Assembly: GCF_949152215.1 (NCBI RefSeq)
Contig: NZ_OX424407.1
Span: 186,001-250,000, forward strand
DNA length: 64,000 nt
Direction of reading: 5' to 3'
Origin: Lancefieldella sp. Marseille-Q7238
Lineage (GTDB): Bacteria; Actinomycetota; Coriobacteriia; Coriobacteriales; Atopobiaceae
This document shows positions 8,378 through 15,472 of the stretch, piece after piece. The position numbers and the translations under genes are program-made. Within the stretch, counting starts at the first letter, position 1. Each line of letters begins with the position of its first letter. The notes beneath the pieces are model-generated. The model saw only the letters and a list, made by a program, of their open reading frames with translations, was not told where the DNA came from and did not search any database.

Positions 8378-10093
8378 TTGAAGCATTGGGTAAAGATGTC
8401 GTCACTGTATGCGCCGACCTTGAAAGAAGACCCGGCCGAAGCGGTGCTTGCCAGCCACAGACTCTTACTCCGTGCGGGCATGATTCGCAAGACTGCTGCG
8501 GGATTGTACAGCTATCTTCCGCTTGCCTGGCGCTCTCTTCACAAGATTGAAAAGATTATCCGGGACGAAATGGACGGCATTGGCGCTCAAGAGATTCTTG
8601 TTCCCATTCTTACCCCGGCTGAGCTCTGGGAAGAGTCGGGTCGCTGGGACGTGTACGGGCCGGAGCTCATGCGTCTGCACGACCGCCACGAGCGCAAGTT
8701 CGCGCTTGGCCCTACTCATGAGGAGACGTTTACGGATCTGGTGCGCAATGAGCTTAAAAGCTACAAGCAGCTGCCGGTAACGCTCTATCAGATTCAAGAC
8801 AAGTTCCGAGACGAAATGCGTCCACGCTTTGGCCTTATGCGCGGCCGCGAATTCATTATGAAGGACGCTTATTCCTTCTCGTCTACGCAGGAGTCGCTGC
8901 AGGAGTGCTATGATGCGGAAAAGGCAGCGTACGCCCGTATTTGCGAGCGTACCGGCATTCGCGCTTTGCCTGTTATCGCGGATTCCGGCCAGATTGGTGG
9001 CGACACATCCGTTGAGTTCATGGCGCTTGCTGATGCGGGCGAGGCGGCGCTCGTGTATTGCGACTGCGGTTACGCGGCTGATACCGAGGCGGCAACCGTT
9101 GCGGTTCACGTTGAAGAGGGAAGCGCGGGCGAGCTCGAGAAGGTCTCTACGCCCGGAGTGAGTACCATTGAAGCGCTTGCTGAGTTTTTACACGTCAGCG
9201 AGGGTGCGACGCGCAAGGCGTTGGCGCTTATCGACGGCGACGGCCAGCCGGTAGTTTGTTTTGTTCCCGGCACCCATGAGTTGAATGAAGTCAAAGGTGA
9301 GCATGCCTTTGGCGCCTACCATCTTATGAGTGATGAGGAGCTTAAAGAGAACGGCCTGGTCAAAGGCTTTATCGGCCCTAAAGATTTGCCCGCTGGCGTG
9401 CGCGCGGTAGCGGATATTTCTTTGCGAGACTCCGAATGGTGGCTTATAGGCGCAAACGAGAAGAACTTCCATTTTGCGCATGCAAAGCCTGGTCGCGACT
9501 TTGAGATTGACGCGTGGGTAGACGTGGTGACAGCTCGCGAGGGGGATTTGTGTCCTCAGTGCGGCAAGCCCCTTCATGAGGCGCGCGGCATTGAGGTTTC
9601 GCAAGTCTTTCAGTTGGGAACTAAGTATTCCGAAGCGCTTGGCGCGACCTTTACCGCTGAAGACGGCAGTGAGCAGCCTTTCTTGATGGGTTGTTACGGC
9701 ATTGGCGTTTCTCGTCTGCTTGCTGCTGTAGTTGAACAGCATAACGACGAACACGGTATCATCTGGCCGGTTTGCGTTGCTCCTTATGAAGTCGAACTTA
9801 TTCCTCTGAGCGTAGGCGACGATCTTGTATGGTCGGTTGCCGAGCAGCTTGCCGACGCGTTTGTCGTCGCTGGTTTGGAGACTGTCGTAGATGATAGAGA
9901 CGAACGTCCCGGCGTCAAGTTCGCTGACGCCGATCTTATCGGCTTGCCCTGGCAGGTTATCGTAGGCAAGCGCGGTGCGGCAAACGGCGTGGCTGAGGTC
10001 AAGAACCGCGAAACTGGTGAGCGCTTTGACGTGCCGTTTGATGAAGTTGCCGAGTGGCTTGTTGCGCGCGTGGCTCCGCTCAGGCAGCTGTAG
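8378..10093 (+). CDS. proS: Prolyl-tRNA synthetase, bacterial type
   Basis: Class II synthetase charging tRNA-Pro. 571 residues from the chosen TTG. Motifs in order: LYAPTLKEDPAEA and RAGMIRKTAAGLYSYLPLAWR at the N-terminus; LGPTHEETFTDLVRNEL and FRDEMRPRFGLMRGREFIMKDAYSF (class II motif 2 region); a YbaK-like editing insertion at about residues 220-390; GCYGIGVSRLLAAVVEQ (motif 3); and the anticodon-binding domain at the end. TTG 8378 follows AGGAAGG with 7-base spacing; ATG 8396 is the alternative. A further in-frame TTG at 8330 lies before the hairpin and is unlikely. Confidence 0.95.
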   Translation: MKHWVKMSSLYAPTLKEDPAEAVLASHRLLLRAGMIRKTAAGLYSYLPLAWRSLHKIEKIIRDEMDGIGAQEILVPILTPAELWEESGRWDVYGPELMRLHDRHERKFALGPTHEETFTDLVRNELKSYKQLPVTLYQIQDKFRDEMRPRFGLMRGREFIMKDAYSFSSTQESLQECYDAEKAAYARICERTGIRALPVIADSGQIGGDTSVEFMALADAGEAALVYCDCGYAADTEAATVAVHVEEGSAGELEKVSTPGVSTIEALAEFLHVSEGATRKALALIDGDGQPVVCFVPGTHELNEVKGEHAFGAYHLMSDEELKENGLVKGFIGPKDLPAGVRAVADISLRDSEWWLIGANEKNFHFAHAKPGRDFEIDAWVDVVTAREGDLCPQCGKPLHEARGIEVSQVFQLGTKYSEALGATFTAEDGSEQPFLMGCYGIGVSRLLAAVVEQHNDEHGIIWPVCVAPYEVELIPLSVGDDLVWSVAEQLADAFVVAGLETVVDDRDERPGVKFADADLIGLPWQVIVGKRGAANGVAEVKNRETGERFDVPFDEVAEWLVARVAPLRQL

Positions 10094-10156
10094 AGCATCT
10101 GTAGAGCTGTCGGCATTTTCTCGTGGCATTTTTCTCATGCAATCCGGGTTTTTCGC

Positions 10157-10184
10157 TTGCATGGCTCGCTTACTCTGATATAGT
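10157..10184 (+). promoter_or_regulatory. Promoter for tRNA-Ala
   Basis: TTGCAT (10157-10162) and TATAGT (10179-10184) are separated by 16 bases, placing a start site about 11 bases before the tRNA. Confidence 0.6.
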
Positions 10185-10201
10185 AGTTCCGCACCACTTC
10201 C

Positions 10202-10277
10202 GGGGAATTAGCTCAGCTGGGAGAGCGCATGACTGGCAGTCATGAGGTCAGGGGTTCGATCCCCCTATTCTCCACCA
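10202..10277 (+). tRNA. tRNA-Ala (anticodon GGC)
   Basis: Complete cloverleaf: 7-bp acceptor GGGGAAT with ATTCTCC (one G-T pair), D arm GCTC..GAGC, anticodon stem CATGA/TCATG enclosing loop CTGGCAG, T arm with GGTTCGATCC, and encoded CCA. The anticodon GGC reads GCC and GCU alanine codons. Confidence 0.95.
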
Positions 10278-10286
10278 TACATGACA

Positions 10287-10311
10287 GGCGGCGGGAAACC
10301 GTCGCCTTTTT
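10287..10311 (+). terminator. Terminator-like hairpin between two tRNAs
   Basis: Eight-pair stem GGCGGCGG / CCGTCGCC closed by a GAAA tetraloop and followed by five T. It lies only 5 bases before the next tRNA, leaving no room for a promoter in between. Confidence 0.75.
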
Positions 10312-10316
10312 CATAC

Positions 10317-10392
10317 GGGCTCATGGCGCAACGGTTAGCGCAGGGGACTCATAATCCCTGGGTTGTAGGTTCAAATCCTACTGGGCCCACCA
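10317..10392 (+). tRNA. tRNA with anticodon CAT (Met elongator or Ile2)
   Basis: Full cloverleaf with acceptor GGGCTCA/TGGGCCC, anticodon stem GGGGA/TCCCT with loop CTCATAA, T arm GGTTCAAATCC and encoded CCA. The three C-G pairs of initiator tRNA are absent, so it is either elongator Met or the lysidine-modified Ile2. The sequence alone does not let me decide. Confidence 0.92.
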
Positions 10393-10401
10393 ACTACTCA
10401 G

Positions 10402-10432
10402 CCTGGCAAGATACTATCTTGTCAGGTTTTTT
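10402..10432 (+). terminator. Intrinsic terminator after tRNA(CAT)
   Basis: Stem CCTGGCAAGAT / ATCTTGTCAGG (one G-T pair), 3-base loop, then six T. Confidence 0.85.
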
Positions 10433-10598
10433 AGGAGACCACGAGAGGGTGCTATGCGATGCAGGCGCTTCTTACATGGGAGACCGGTAAAGGTATTTCT
10501 TAAAATGAGATTACGTCTTGTGTGCGTGAGGGTAGAATATTTCATACTATTGCTGTCGGTAATTTTGTTGATACCTGTTGTTTGGTGAAAGGGGAGCA

Positions 10599-10976
10599 AT
10601 GACTCCTGAAACTCGCTCAATGAAGCTCGTCAGCTTGTTTTTGCTGGCTGGTGGTCTTCTCGGCTTGGTAGTTGTAGTGATTACGGTTATCGGAAATGGA
10701 CCAAAACTAGATTCAGCGCTTTTCCTCTTTGCGTGTATGATCGCTATTCTCGAAGGCGGATATGCCGCACGAGCCGCCAACGTTCCTAATCAGGCAGCAG
10801 AAGCGTTTTCGATGCTTTTTGGAGCAACCGCAGTATTGGCAATCAGTACCGTCGTTCAGGTGGTGACAGCGCAAAGTCTTACAATATTGAGTGCTGAACA
10901 ACTGGTTCTTCTCGCCCTGTCGGTATTCGTTACCTTTGGATCGCGTCGGGTAAAGAAGTCACTTGAGGCAAAATAG
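10599..10976 (+). CDS. Small four-helix membrane protein of unknown function
   Basis: 125 residues with four hydrophobic segments: LVSLFLLAGGLLGLVVVVIT, a second around SALFLFACMIAILEGGY, a third around MLFGATAVLAISTVVQVV, and LVLLALSVFVTFG, ending in a basic tail RRVKKSLEAK. ATG 10599 follows AAAGGGGAG; seven upstream codons in the same frame are untranslated on this reading. It stands alone between tRNA genes, with its own upstream gap of 166 bases that holds no other gene. I do not recognise the family. Confidence 0.75.
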   Translation: MTPETRSMKLVSLFLLAGGLLGLVVVVITVIGNGPKLDSALFLFACMIAILEGGYAARAANVPNQAAEAFSMLFGATAVLAISTVVQVVTAQSLTILSAEQLVLLALSVFVTFGSRRVKKSLEAK

Positions 10977-11040
10977 AACAGAATCTCATACGAGCCTAGA
11001 ATTGCGAGTTATTTTTTGATATGATTTGCAGGCGCTTATC

Positions 11041-11115
11041 GGGCGATTAGCTCAGGGGTAGAGCAATGCCTTCACACGGCAGAGGTCACAAGTTCAAATC
11101 TTGTATCGCCCACCA
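11041..11115 (+). tRNA. tRNA-Val (anticodon CAC)
   Basis: Acceptor GGGCGAT/ATCGCCC, D arm GCTC..GAGC, anticodon loop TTCACAC, T arm AGTTCAAATCTTGT-type and encoded CCA. The anticodon CAC reads GUG. The outermost anticodon-stem pair is an A-G mismatch, tolerated in many tRNAs. Confidence 0.93.
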
Positions 11116-11124
11116 GAAAAGATG

Positions 11125-11158
11125 AAGCTGAGACTCAATCTTGGATCTCAGCTTTTTT
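11125..11158 (+). terminator. Intrinsic terminator after tRNA-Val
   Basis: Perfect 9-base arms AAGCTGAGA / TCTCAGCTT around a 12-base loop, followed by a T run. Confidence 0.85.
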
Positions 11159-11201
11159 GTGTCAGAAATGACTGCTAAATAGGACTGTTAAACGGTGTTG
11201 T

Positions 11202-11519
11202 TTAGTGAGTAAAGACCGCCGCCGAAACAACATTGACCGCAAGCCATACGTCGAAAAACGTCAGCGCAAGGGCAATTATTGAAAACGTGATGGGAATACA
11301 GAAGCGTTTCTTTGTCACTACATGGTTCTTCCTATCCTTGAGCCACCATACAAACGTGCGTATAAGGCTAACGGTTACCACAAGCCAGGCAACAAAAATC
11401 AGAATGGCAATAGGGAAGGCCCAGGAGTTGACGAGGGCTTCCAGTGATTGGATTGTGAGACCAAAAATAGCAGCAATGAGAATAATAGGCCAAAAAAGAA
11501 TTACAAGCACCGCTCCCAT
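11202..11519 (-). CDS. Small membrane protein of unknown function
   Basis: 105 residues on the minus strand with three predicted membrane helices (VLVILFWPIILIAAIFGLTI, WAFPIAILIFVAWLVVTVSL, ITFSIIALALTFFDVWLAV) and a basic loop WLKDRKNHVVTKKR between the second and third. The opposite-strand frame here has no recognisable protein character. The ribosome site is weak (GGGTG). No family recognised; it could be a lone inner-membrane accessory protein. Confidence 0.65.
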   Translation of the reverse strand: MGAVLVILFWPIILIAAIFGLTIQSLEALVNSWAFPIAILIFVAWLVVTVSLIRTFVWWLKDRKNHVVTKKRFCIPITFSIIALALTFFDVWLAVNVVSAAVFTH

Positions 11520-11722
11520 ATCAAAGCACCCACTTTATCGTTACTCGGCCACCTCTTTAAAACAGTATAATTCATTAAAATTATCGTTTTCTTAAGAATG
11601 GATTAAGAATCGATATGTGAAGAATGATGTCTGAAGCGCCATCTTAAACCTGGATAAATCTTTGATACACTTCATAGGAAGATGTCACTTAAACCGTACT
11701 TTGATCTGGGAGGCGCAGCTAT

Positions 11723-12115
11723 ATGCTTGAAACAGCAAAACATGAAACATCAGAAAATCCTGTTGAGCTTTTTGGAATGTACGTAGCGCATGTCGGCATC
11801 AATGCGCAAAACCCTGAGGAAGCAGAGGCTGTTGCCGACCGGCTCGCATTGCTCATGGGTCTTCCCAAAAGAGAGATGGAACCGTCGTTCTTCTCGGGAA
11901 CGCTTGTTGAAATCATGAAGCAAAACGGTCGCGGTGAGAAGGGGCACATCGGTTTTCACGTGGACGATTTGTCTGCGGCGGAAAAGTGGTTTGAAGCACG
12001 TGGGTTTGAGATAGACGAGTCTTCTCGGCGCCTCATGCCTGATAGCAGTACCTTTCTTGTCTACTTCAAGGAGCAGATTGCCGGCTTTGCAATTCATCTG
12101 ACGGTCGCTGAGTGA
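11723..12115 (+). CDS. VOC (glyoxalase-fold) domain protein
   Basis: 130 residues. The text from VAHVGINAQNPEEAEAVADRL through FFSGTLVEIMKQNGRGEKG, HIGFHVDDLSAAEKWFEARG and AGFAIHLTVAE matches, from memory, the VOC-type domain found C-terminal to KDPG/4-hydroxy-2-oxoglutarate aldolases in many Clostridia, here as a free-standing protein with no aldolase beside it. Such domains bind small metabolites or metals; no catalytic activity can be assigned. The start has a GGGAGG site upstream. The following 338 bases are non-coding and repeat-rich. Confidence 0.8.
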   Translation: MLETAKHETSENPVELFGMYVAHVGINAQNPEEAEAVADRLALLMGLPKREMEPSFFSGTLVEIMKQNGRGEKGHIGFHVDDLSAAEKWFEARGFEIDESSRRLMPDSSTFLVYFKEQIAGFAIHLTVAE

Positions 12116-12189
12116 GAGCTGACTGCACTTCCGCTCATTGCTAGGTTCGCTTTCGGGCACGTTTTCGAATTTGCTTGCTGCGCGAGTCC

Positions 12190-12304
12190 AAAAAAGTGCA
12201 TGAGTTGTGATATGAAAACTCCTAAAAAAGGCATCAGTTGTGATAAATCCCCTAAAAATGCCATGAGTTGTGAAGTATTTTTATCACAACTGTGGCACTT
12301 TTTT
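12190..12304. repeat. Three direct AGTTGTGAT repeats plus an inverted copy
   Basis: Units at about 12190-12211, 12224-12244 and 12254-12273 share A5-7, GC/GCC, ATGAGTTGTGAT (one has ATCAGTTGTGAT). The AGTTGTGA cores start 33 and 30 bases apart, about three helical turns. An inverted copy, ATCACAACT followed by GTGGCAC and T6, lies at 12283-12304. The last direct unit and the inverted copy can form a hairpin. Confidence 0.85.
12258..12304. terminator. Terminator-like hairpin, probably bidirectional
   Basis: TGCCATGAGTTGTGA pairs with TCACAACTGTGGCA (one mismatch/bulge) around an AT-rich loop, flanked by A5 upstream and T6 downstream. It could end transcription from the VOC gene, or read in reverse. 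Confidence 0.55.
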
Positions 12305-12331
12305 GGAAATCCATTTCTGGAAATCCATTCT
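12304..12331. repeat. Tandem 14-base repeat, two copies
   Basis: TGGAAATCCATTTC is followed directly by TGGAAATCCATTCT, two copies differing only at the last two bases. Purpose unknown. Confidence 0.7.
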
Positions 12332-12341
12332 TGCGCGGACA

Positions 12342-12395
12342 ATGGCGAGAAGCACCTAAGATGGCGAGAAGCACCTAAGATGCCGAGAAGCACCT
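12342..12395 (+). repeat. 19-base tandem repeat, 2.8 copies, each a five-codon mini-ORF
   Basis: The unit ATGGCGAGAAGCACCTAAG occurs at 12342 and 12361, with a third diverged partial copy at 12380-12395. Each unit reads as ATG plus four codons and a stop (MARST, MARST, MPRST). The third copy occupies the -35 position of the promoter for the ABC-F gene. Confidence 0.85.
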
Positions 12396-12419
12396 GAAAA
12401 TCAGCGAATGACCTATAAT
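12390..12419 (+). promoter_or_regulatory. Promoter with perfect -10 box for the ABC-F gene
   Basis: TATAAT at 12414-12419 is followed by the ABC-F coding start at 12454, leaving a leader of about 28 bases. No good -35 hexamer is visible; the expected place falls in the third 19-base repeat. Confidence 0.6.
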
Positions 12420-12453
12420 GGGTGGCTGCATTCTAGAGAGCTCGGGAGTCCTT

Positions 12454-14469
12454 TTGATCGCACTGGCAGATAAAATCGCAAAATCATTCGGCGGACGTGT
12501 CCTTTATTCAGGCGCAACGCTGCAGCTTAATGCCGGTGAGCGCTGGGCGCTCGTTGGTCCTAACGGCGCTGGCAAGACAACGCTTCTGAAAATCATCATG
12601 GGACAAGAAACACCAGATGAAGGCACTGTTTCCTTTGCGCGTGATACCACGCTTGGCTACCTTGAGCAGGAAACCAAGCTCATGGGAGAGAAGACGGCGC
12701 TTCAGGAAGTCATCGACTCGGCGCATGAGATTAAGACGTGGGAGCGCAAGGTGGCTGAGCTTTCGCAGACAATCGCGGAAACTTCGGAGGAGGCCAAGCT
12801 CAACAAACTTCTTGAAGCCTATGGTCACGCTATGGAGCGCTTTGAGCGTTTAGGCGGCTATGAGCTGGAGGCTCGTGCTCGCCAGATTCTCGGTGGCCTC
12901 GGCTTTCCGGTGGAGGACTTTGATAAGCCCGCCAAAGAATTTTCGGGCGGCTGGCAGATGCGTATCTCTCTCTCAAAGCTGCTCCTGCGCCATCCTGACC
13001 TGCTCTTACTTGATGAACCGACCAACCATCTTGACCTTGAATCGGTCCAGTGGCTGGAGAAGTTTCTGGCGGGCTATGACGGAGCCGTACTTCTCGTTTC
13101 ACACGATCGCTCCTTTATGGACGCCTGCGTAAGTCATGTGGCGGCGCTGGAGAACCGTATGCTGGTAACCTATACCGGCAACTACTCTGGATATCTCCGC
13201 CAGCGCGAGGAAAACCTTGAACAGCTTCGTGCCAAGCGCGCGGCGCAGGAGCGCGATATTGCGCATATGGAAGTCTTTATCGAGCGTTTTCGCTACAAGC
13301 CGACTAAGGCGCGGCAGGTACAAGAGCGCGTGGCAAAGGTCGAGAAGATCCGTCAGGAATTGGTGGTGCTTCCGGAGCAGTCGCATCAGGTACACTTCCG
13401 CTTTCCCAAACCGCCTCGCACGGGAGATACGGTGGTCTCACTTGAAGGGGTTTCCAAATCTTATGAGGATAACCTTGTCTATCGCGACATTGACGTAAAG
13501 CTCTATCGAGGCGACCATGTGGCGCTCGTTGGCCCTAATGGCGCGGGGAAATCAACGCTCATGAAACTCATGGCGCACAAGATTGCTCCTGACGTAGGCC
13601 GCATTGAGCTTGGACAGAACGTCAGCGAAGCCTACTATGCGCAGCATCAGCTTGAAGAGCTCAATCCCGCAAACACGGTCATGGCCGAACTTGATTCGGT
13701 AGCTCCCGGCTGGACAACCAGCGAGGAACGTCGCCTTTTGGGAGCCTTTCTCTTCCATGGCGATGATGTCGAGAAGCGCGTTCAGGTTCTTTCCGGTGGC
13801 GAGCGTGCACGTCTGGCTCTTGCGAAGATGCTCGTATCGCCTGACCCACTGCTCTTGCTTGATGAGCCCACCAACCATTTGGATATTGATTCAGTTGACG
13901 TGCTTGAGAAGGCACTCGTTAATTTTCCGGGAACCATTGTCCTCATCAGTCACGATGAGCATTTGGTCAGAGCGCTTGCGAACAAGGTCGTTGACGTGCG
14001 CGATCATAAGGTAACCGTCTACGACGGCGACTATGAGTATTTTTGCTTCAAGCGCGCTGAGCTTGAGGCTGAAAAAGCCGGGGGCGCTGGGACACCGCAG
14101 CAAAAGACACCGACAGCCTATAGCTCCGATGGTTCGCGTAGAGAGAAGCGCCATGAGGCACCCCCCAACACGGCGCGCAACGTCAAAACAAAGGAGCAGC
14201 GCCGAGCCGAGGCGGAAGAGCGCAATCGCAAAAACCGCGCGCTGCGTGATACAAAGAAGCGCCTGAAAGAAGTCGAAGCTGCTCTTGAACCTGCCCATAA
14301 GCGCTATGACGAGCTTATGCGTTTGATGGCGGATGAAAATTTGTACAGCGATGCGGAAAAATTCGATACCTGCATGGCAGAGTATAACGCGCTTGCAAAA
14401 AAGATTCCCGCGCTTGAACAGGAATGGCTTGAGTTGTCAGAAAAGATGGAGCAAGGCGCCCATGAGTAG
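12454..14469 (+). CDS. ABC-F family ATPase (ribosome-associated type)
   Basis: Soluble protein with two ATP-binding cassettes and no membrane domain; ABC-F proteins act on the ribosome in translation control or antibiotic protection. 671 residues. First cassette: GPNGAGKTT, then FSGGWQMRISL and LLLDEPTNHLDLESV. A linker rich in charged helices (about 240-320) precedes the second cassette with GPNGAGKST, LSGGERARLAL and LLLDEPTNHLDIDSV. It ends in a coiled-coil tail (about 560-671). Start chosen at TTG 12454 behind CGGGAG; ATG 12418 in the same frame falls on the -10 box and is rejected. The exact subfamily is not resolved. Confidence 0.93.
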   Translation: MIALADKIAKSFGGRVLYSGATLQLNAGERWALVGPNGAGKTTLLKIIMGQETPDEGTVSFARDTTLGYLEQETKLMGEKTALQEVIDSAHEIKTWERKVAELSQTIAETSEEAKLNKLLEAYGHAMERFERLGGYELEARARQILGGLGFPVEDFDKPAKEFSGGWQMRISLSKLLLRHPDLLLLDEPTNHLDLESVQWLEKFLAGYDGAVLLVSHDRSFMDACVSHVAALENRMLVTYTGNYSGYLRQREENLEQLRAKRAAQERDIAHMEVFIERFRYKPTKARQVQERVAKVEKIRQELVVLPEQSHQVHFRFPKPPRTGDTVVSLEGVSKSYEDNLVYRDIDVKLYRGDHVALVGPNGAGKSTLMKLMAHKIAPDVGRIELGQNVSEAYYAQHQLEELNPANTVMAELDSVAPGWTTSEERRLLGAFLFHGDDVEKRVQVLSGGERARLALAKMLVSPDPLLLLDEPTNHLDIDSVDVLEKALVNFPGTIVLISHDEHLVRALANKVVDVRDHKVTVYDGDYEYFCFKRAELEAEKAGGAGTPQQKTPTAYSSDGSRREKRHEAPPNTARNVKTKEQRRAEAEERNRKNRALRDTKKRLKEVEAALEPAHKRYDELMRLMADENLYSDAEKFDTCMAEYNALAKKIPALEQEWLELSEKMEQGAHE

Positions 14470-14773
14470 AGTAGCTTCAAGCGTCAGACGTGCGCTCAGA
14501 AACATTTTGCGAGCAGTGGCACTTCTCGCTTTGGTGTTGGCGGCCTTGTATACCGTGATGGTCGTGCTTGACGCGCTTAAGCCGGACATACTGCGCGTGG
14601 AGCAGCTGAAACTCGATGGCTTCGCTATGCGGATGGTGCCTTCGGCGCTTGCGGGAAGATATGTATTCCCTCTGCCAACCGGTGGCGTCCTGCGCGGAGA
14701 CTATCTCATTGTTGCTATCATTACTGCAGCCGTCTCGCGAGGAGCTCACTGTGCGGCGAGAAGCACAAGGTAA
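14462..14773 (+). CDS. Small membrane-anchored protein, unknown
   Basis: 103 residues starting at ATG 14462, which overlaps the end of the ABC-F gene by 8 bases. A basic start (RRALRN) is followed by one clear membrane helix (AVALLALVLAALYTVMVVLDAL) and a possible second at GDYLIVAIITAAVS. The C-terminus is encoded by a copy of the GGCGAGAAG nonamer. The tight overlap and 15-base gap to the next gene suggest it belongs to the operon. No family recognised. Confidence 0.6.
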   Translation: MSRVASSVRRALRNILRAVALLALVLAALYTVMVVLDALKPDILRVEQLKLDGFAMRMVPSALAGRYVFPLPTGGVLRGDYLIVAIITAAVSRGAHCAARSTR

Positions 14774-14788
14774 GCGGAAAGGTTTTGC

Positions 14789-15469
14789 ATGAGCCAGACA
14801 TACAACGGCATTCCGTGGATGTCACTTTTCATTCATATCGTGGTACTCTTTTTTGCCATCATTCTCCATGAGGTTGCTCACGGATACGTAGCGTATCTTT
14901 GCGGAGACCCAACTGCAAAAAACGCTGGCCGCCTGACGCTCAATCCACTAGCTCATATAAATCCTTTCGGCTCTATTATCCTTCCGGCGCTCTGCGTGAT
15001 TTTGGGCTGGCCGGGGTTCGGATATGCTGAGCCGGTTCCGTACAACCCCAATAACCTGCGTCATCGTCGTCTGGACGAAGTGCTCGTGGCCCTTGCCGGT
15101 CCCGCTTCAAACCTGCTGCAGGCCAGCGTTGCCGCAATTATCTACCGCGTTGTATTCGCAGTAGCAAAAAGCAATCCATCGTGGGCGATGGCACACGCGA
15201 ATCTTCTGGTCGCCTGGGTTATTCCGATTCTTTCCACGATCATGGTATCCAACATCGTATTGGCCGTTTTCAACCTCATTCCGCTGCCGCCGCTTGACGG
15301 CTCCAAGCTGCTCCTGCTGTTCTTGCCGGATAACTTGCGCCGGAAGTTTTACACAATCGAACCCTACTGTATGATTGGCCTCATGATCCTTTTGTGGTTT
15401 GATCCTGGGATTATCAATGGGATTATCGATGGCAGCATGTCTTTTCTCTTGAAGCTGCTGATTGGGTAA
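14789..15469 (+). CDS. Site-2 protease family protein (M50B)
   Basis: Intramembrane zinc protease of the short YwhC-like group. 226 residues, about six membrane segments. The zinc motif HEVAH sits in FAIILHEVAHGYVAYLCGD, and the second motif LIPLPPLDGSKLLLL lies at about residue 170. GDPTAKNAGRLTLNPLAHI is the conserved linker of this family. No PDZ domain. Directly followed by scpA-scpB, a neighbourhood common in Gram-positives. Substrate unknown. Confidence 0.93.
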   Translation: MSQTYNGIPWMSLFIHIVVLFFAIILHEVAHGYVAYLCGDPTAKNAGRLTLNPLAHINPFGSIILPALCVILGWPGFGYAEPVPYNPNNLRHRRLDEVLVALAGPASNLLQASVAAIIYRVVFAVAKSNPSWAMAHANLLVAWVIPILSTIMVSNIVLAVFNLIPLPPLDGSKLLLLFLPDNLRRKFYTIEPYCMIGLMILLWFDPGIINGIIDGSMSFLLKLLIG

Positions 15470-15472
15470 GCC

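Noticed and set aside
11233-11595. 120-codon plus-strand ORF opposite the small membrane protein
   Set aside because: Basic, low-complexity and without a ribosome site; the minus-strand frame has clear membrane helices instead.
12190-12304. CRISPR array
   Set aside because: The repeat units vary in length and sequence, spacers are too short and unequal, and no cas gene is near.
12094-12393. Minus-strand ORF of 99 codons with repeated SQLMxFLG segments
   Set aside because: The periodicity is produced by the DNA repeats at 12190-12304; no ribosome site or homology supports a protein. Kept only as a rival explanation for the repeats.
12200-12397. Plus-strand ORF of 65 codons over the same repeats
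   Set aside because: Runs through the terminator-like hairpin and all three repeat families, has no good ribosome site and no protein-like composition.
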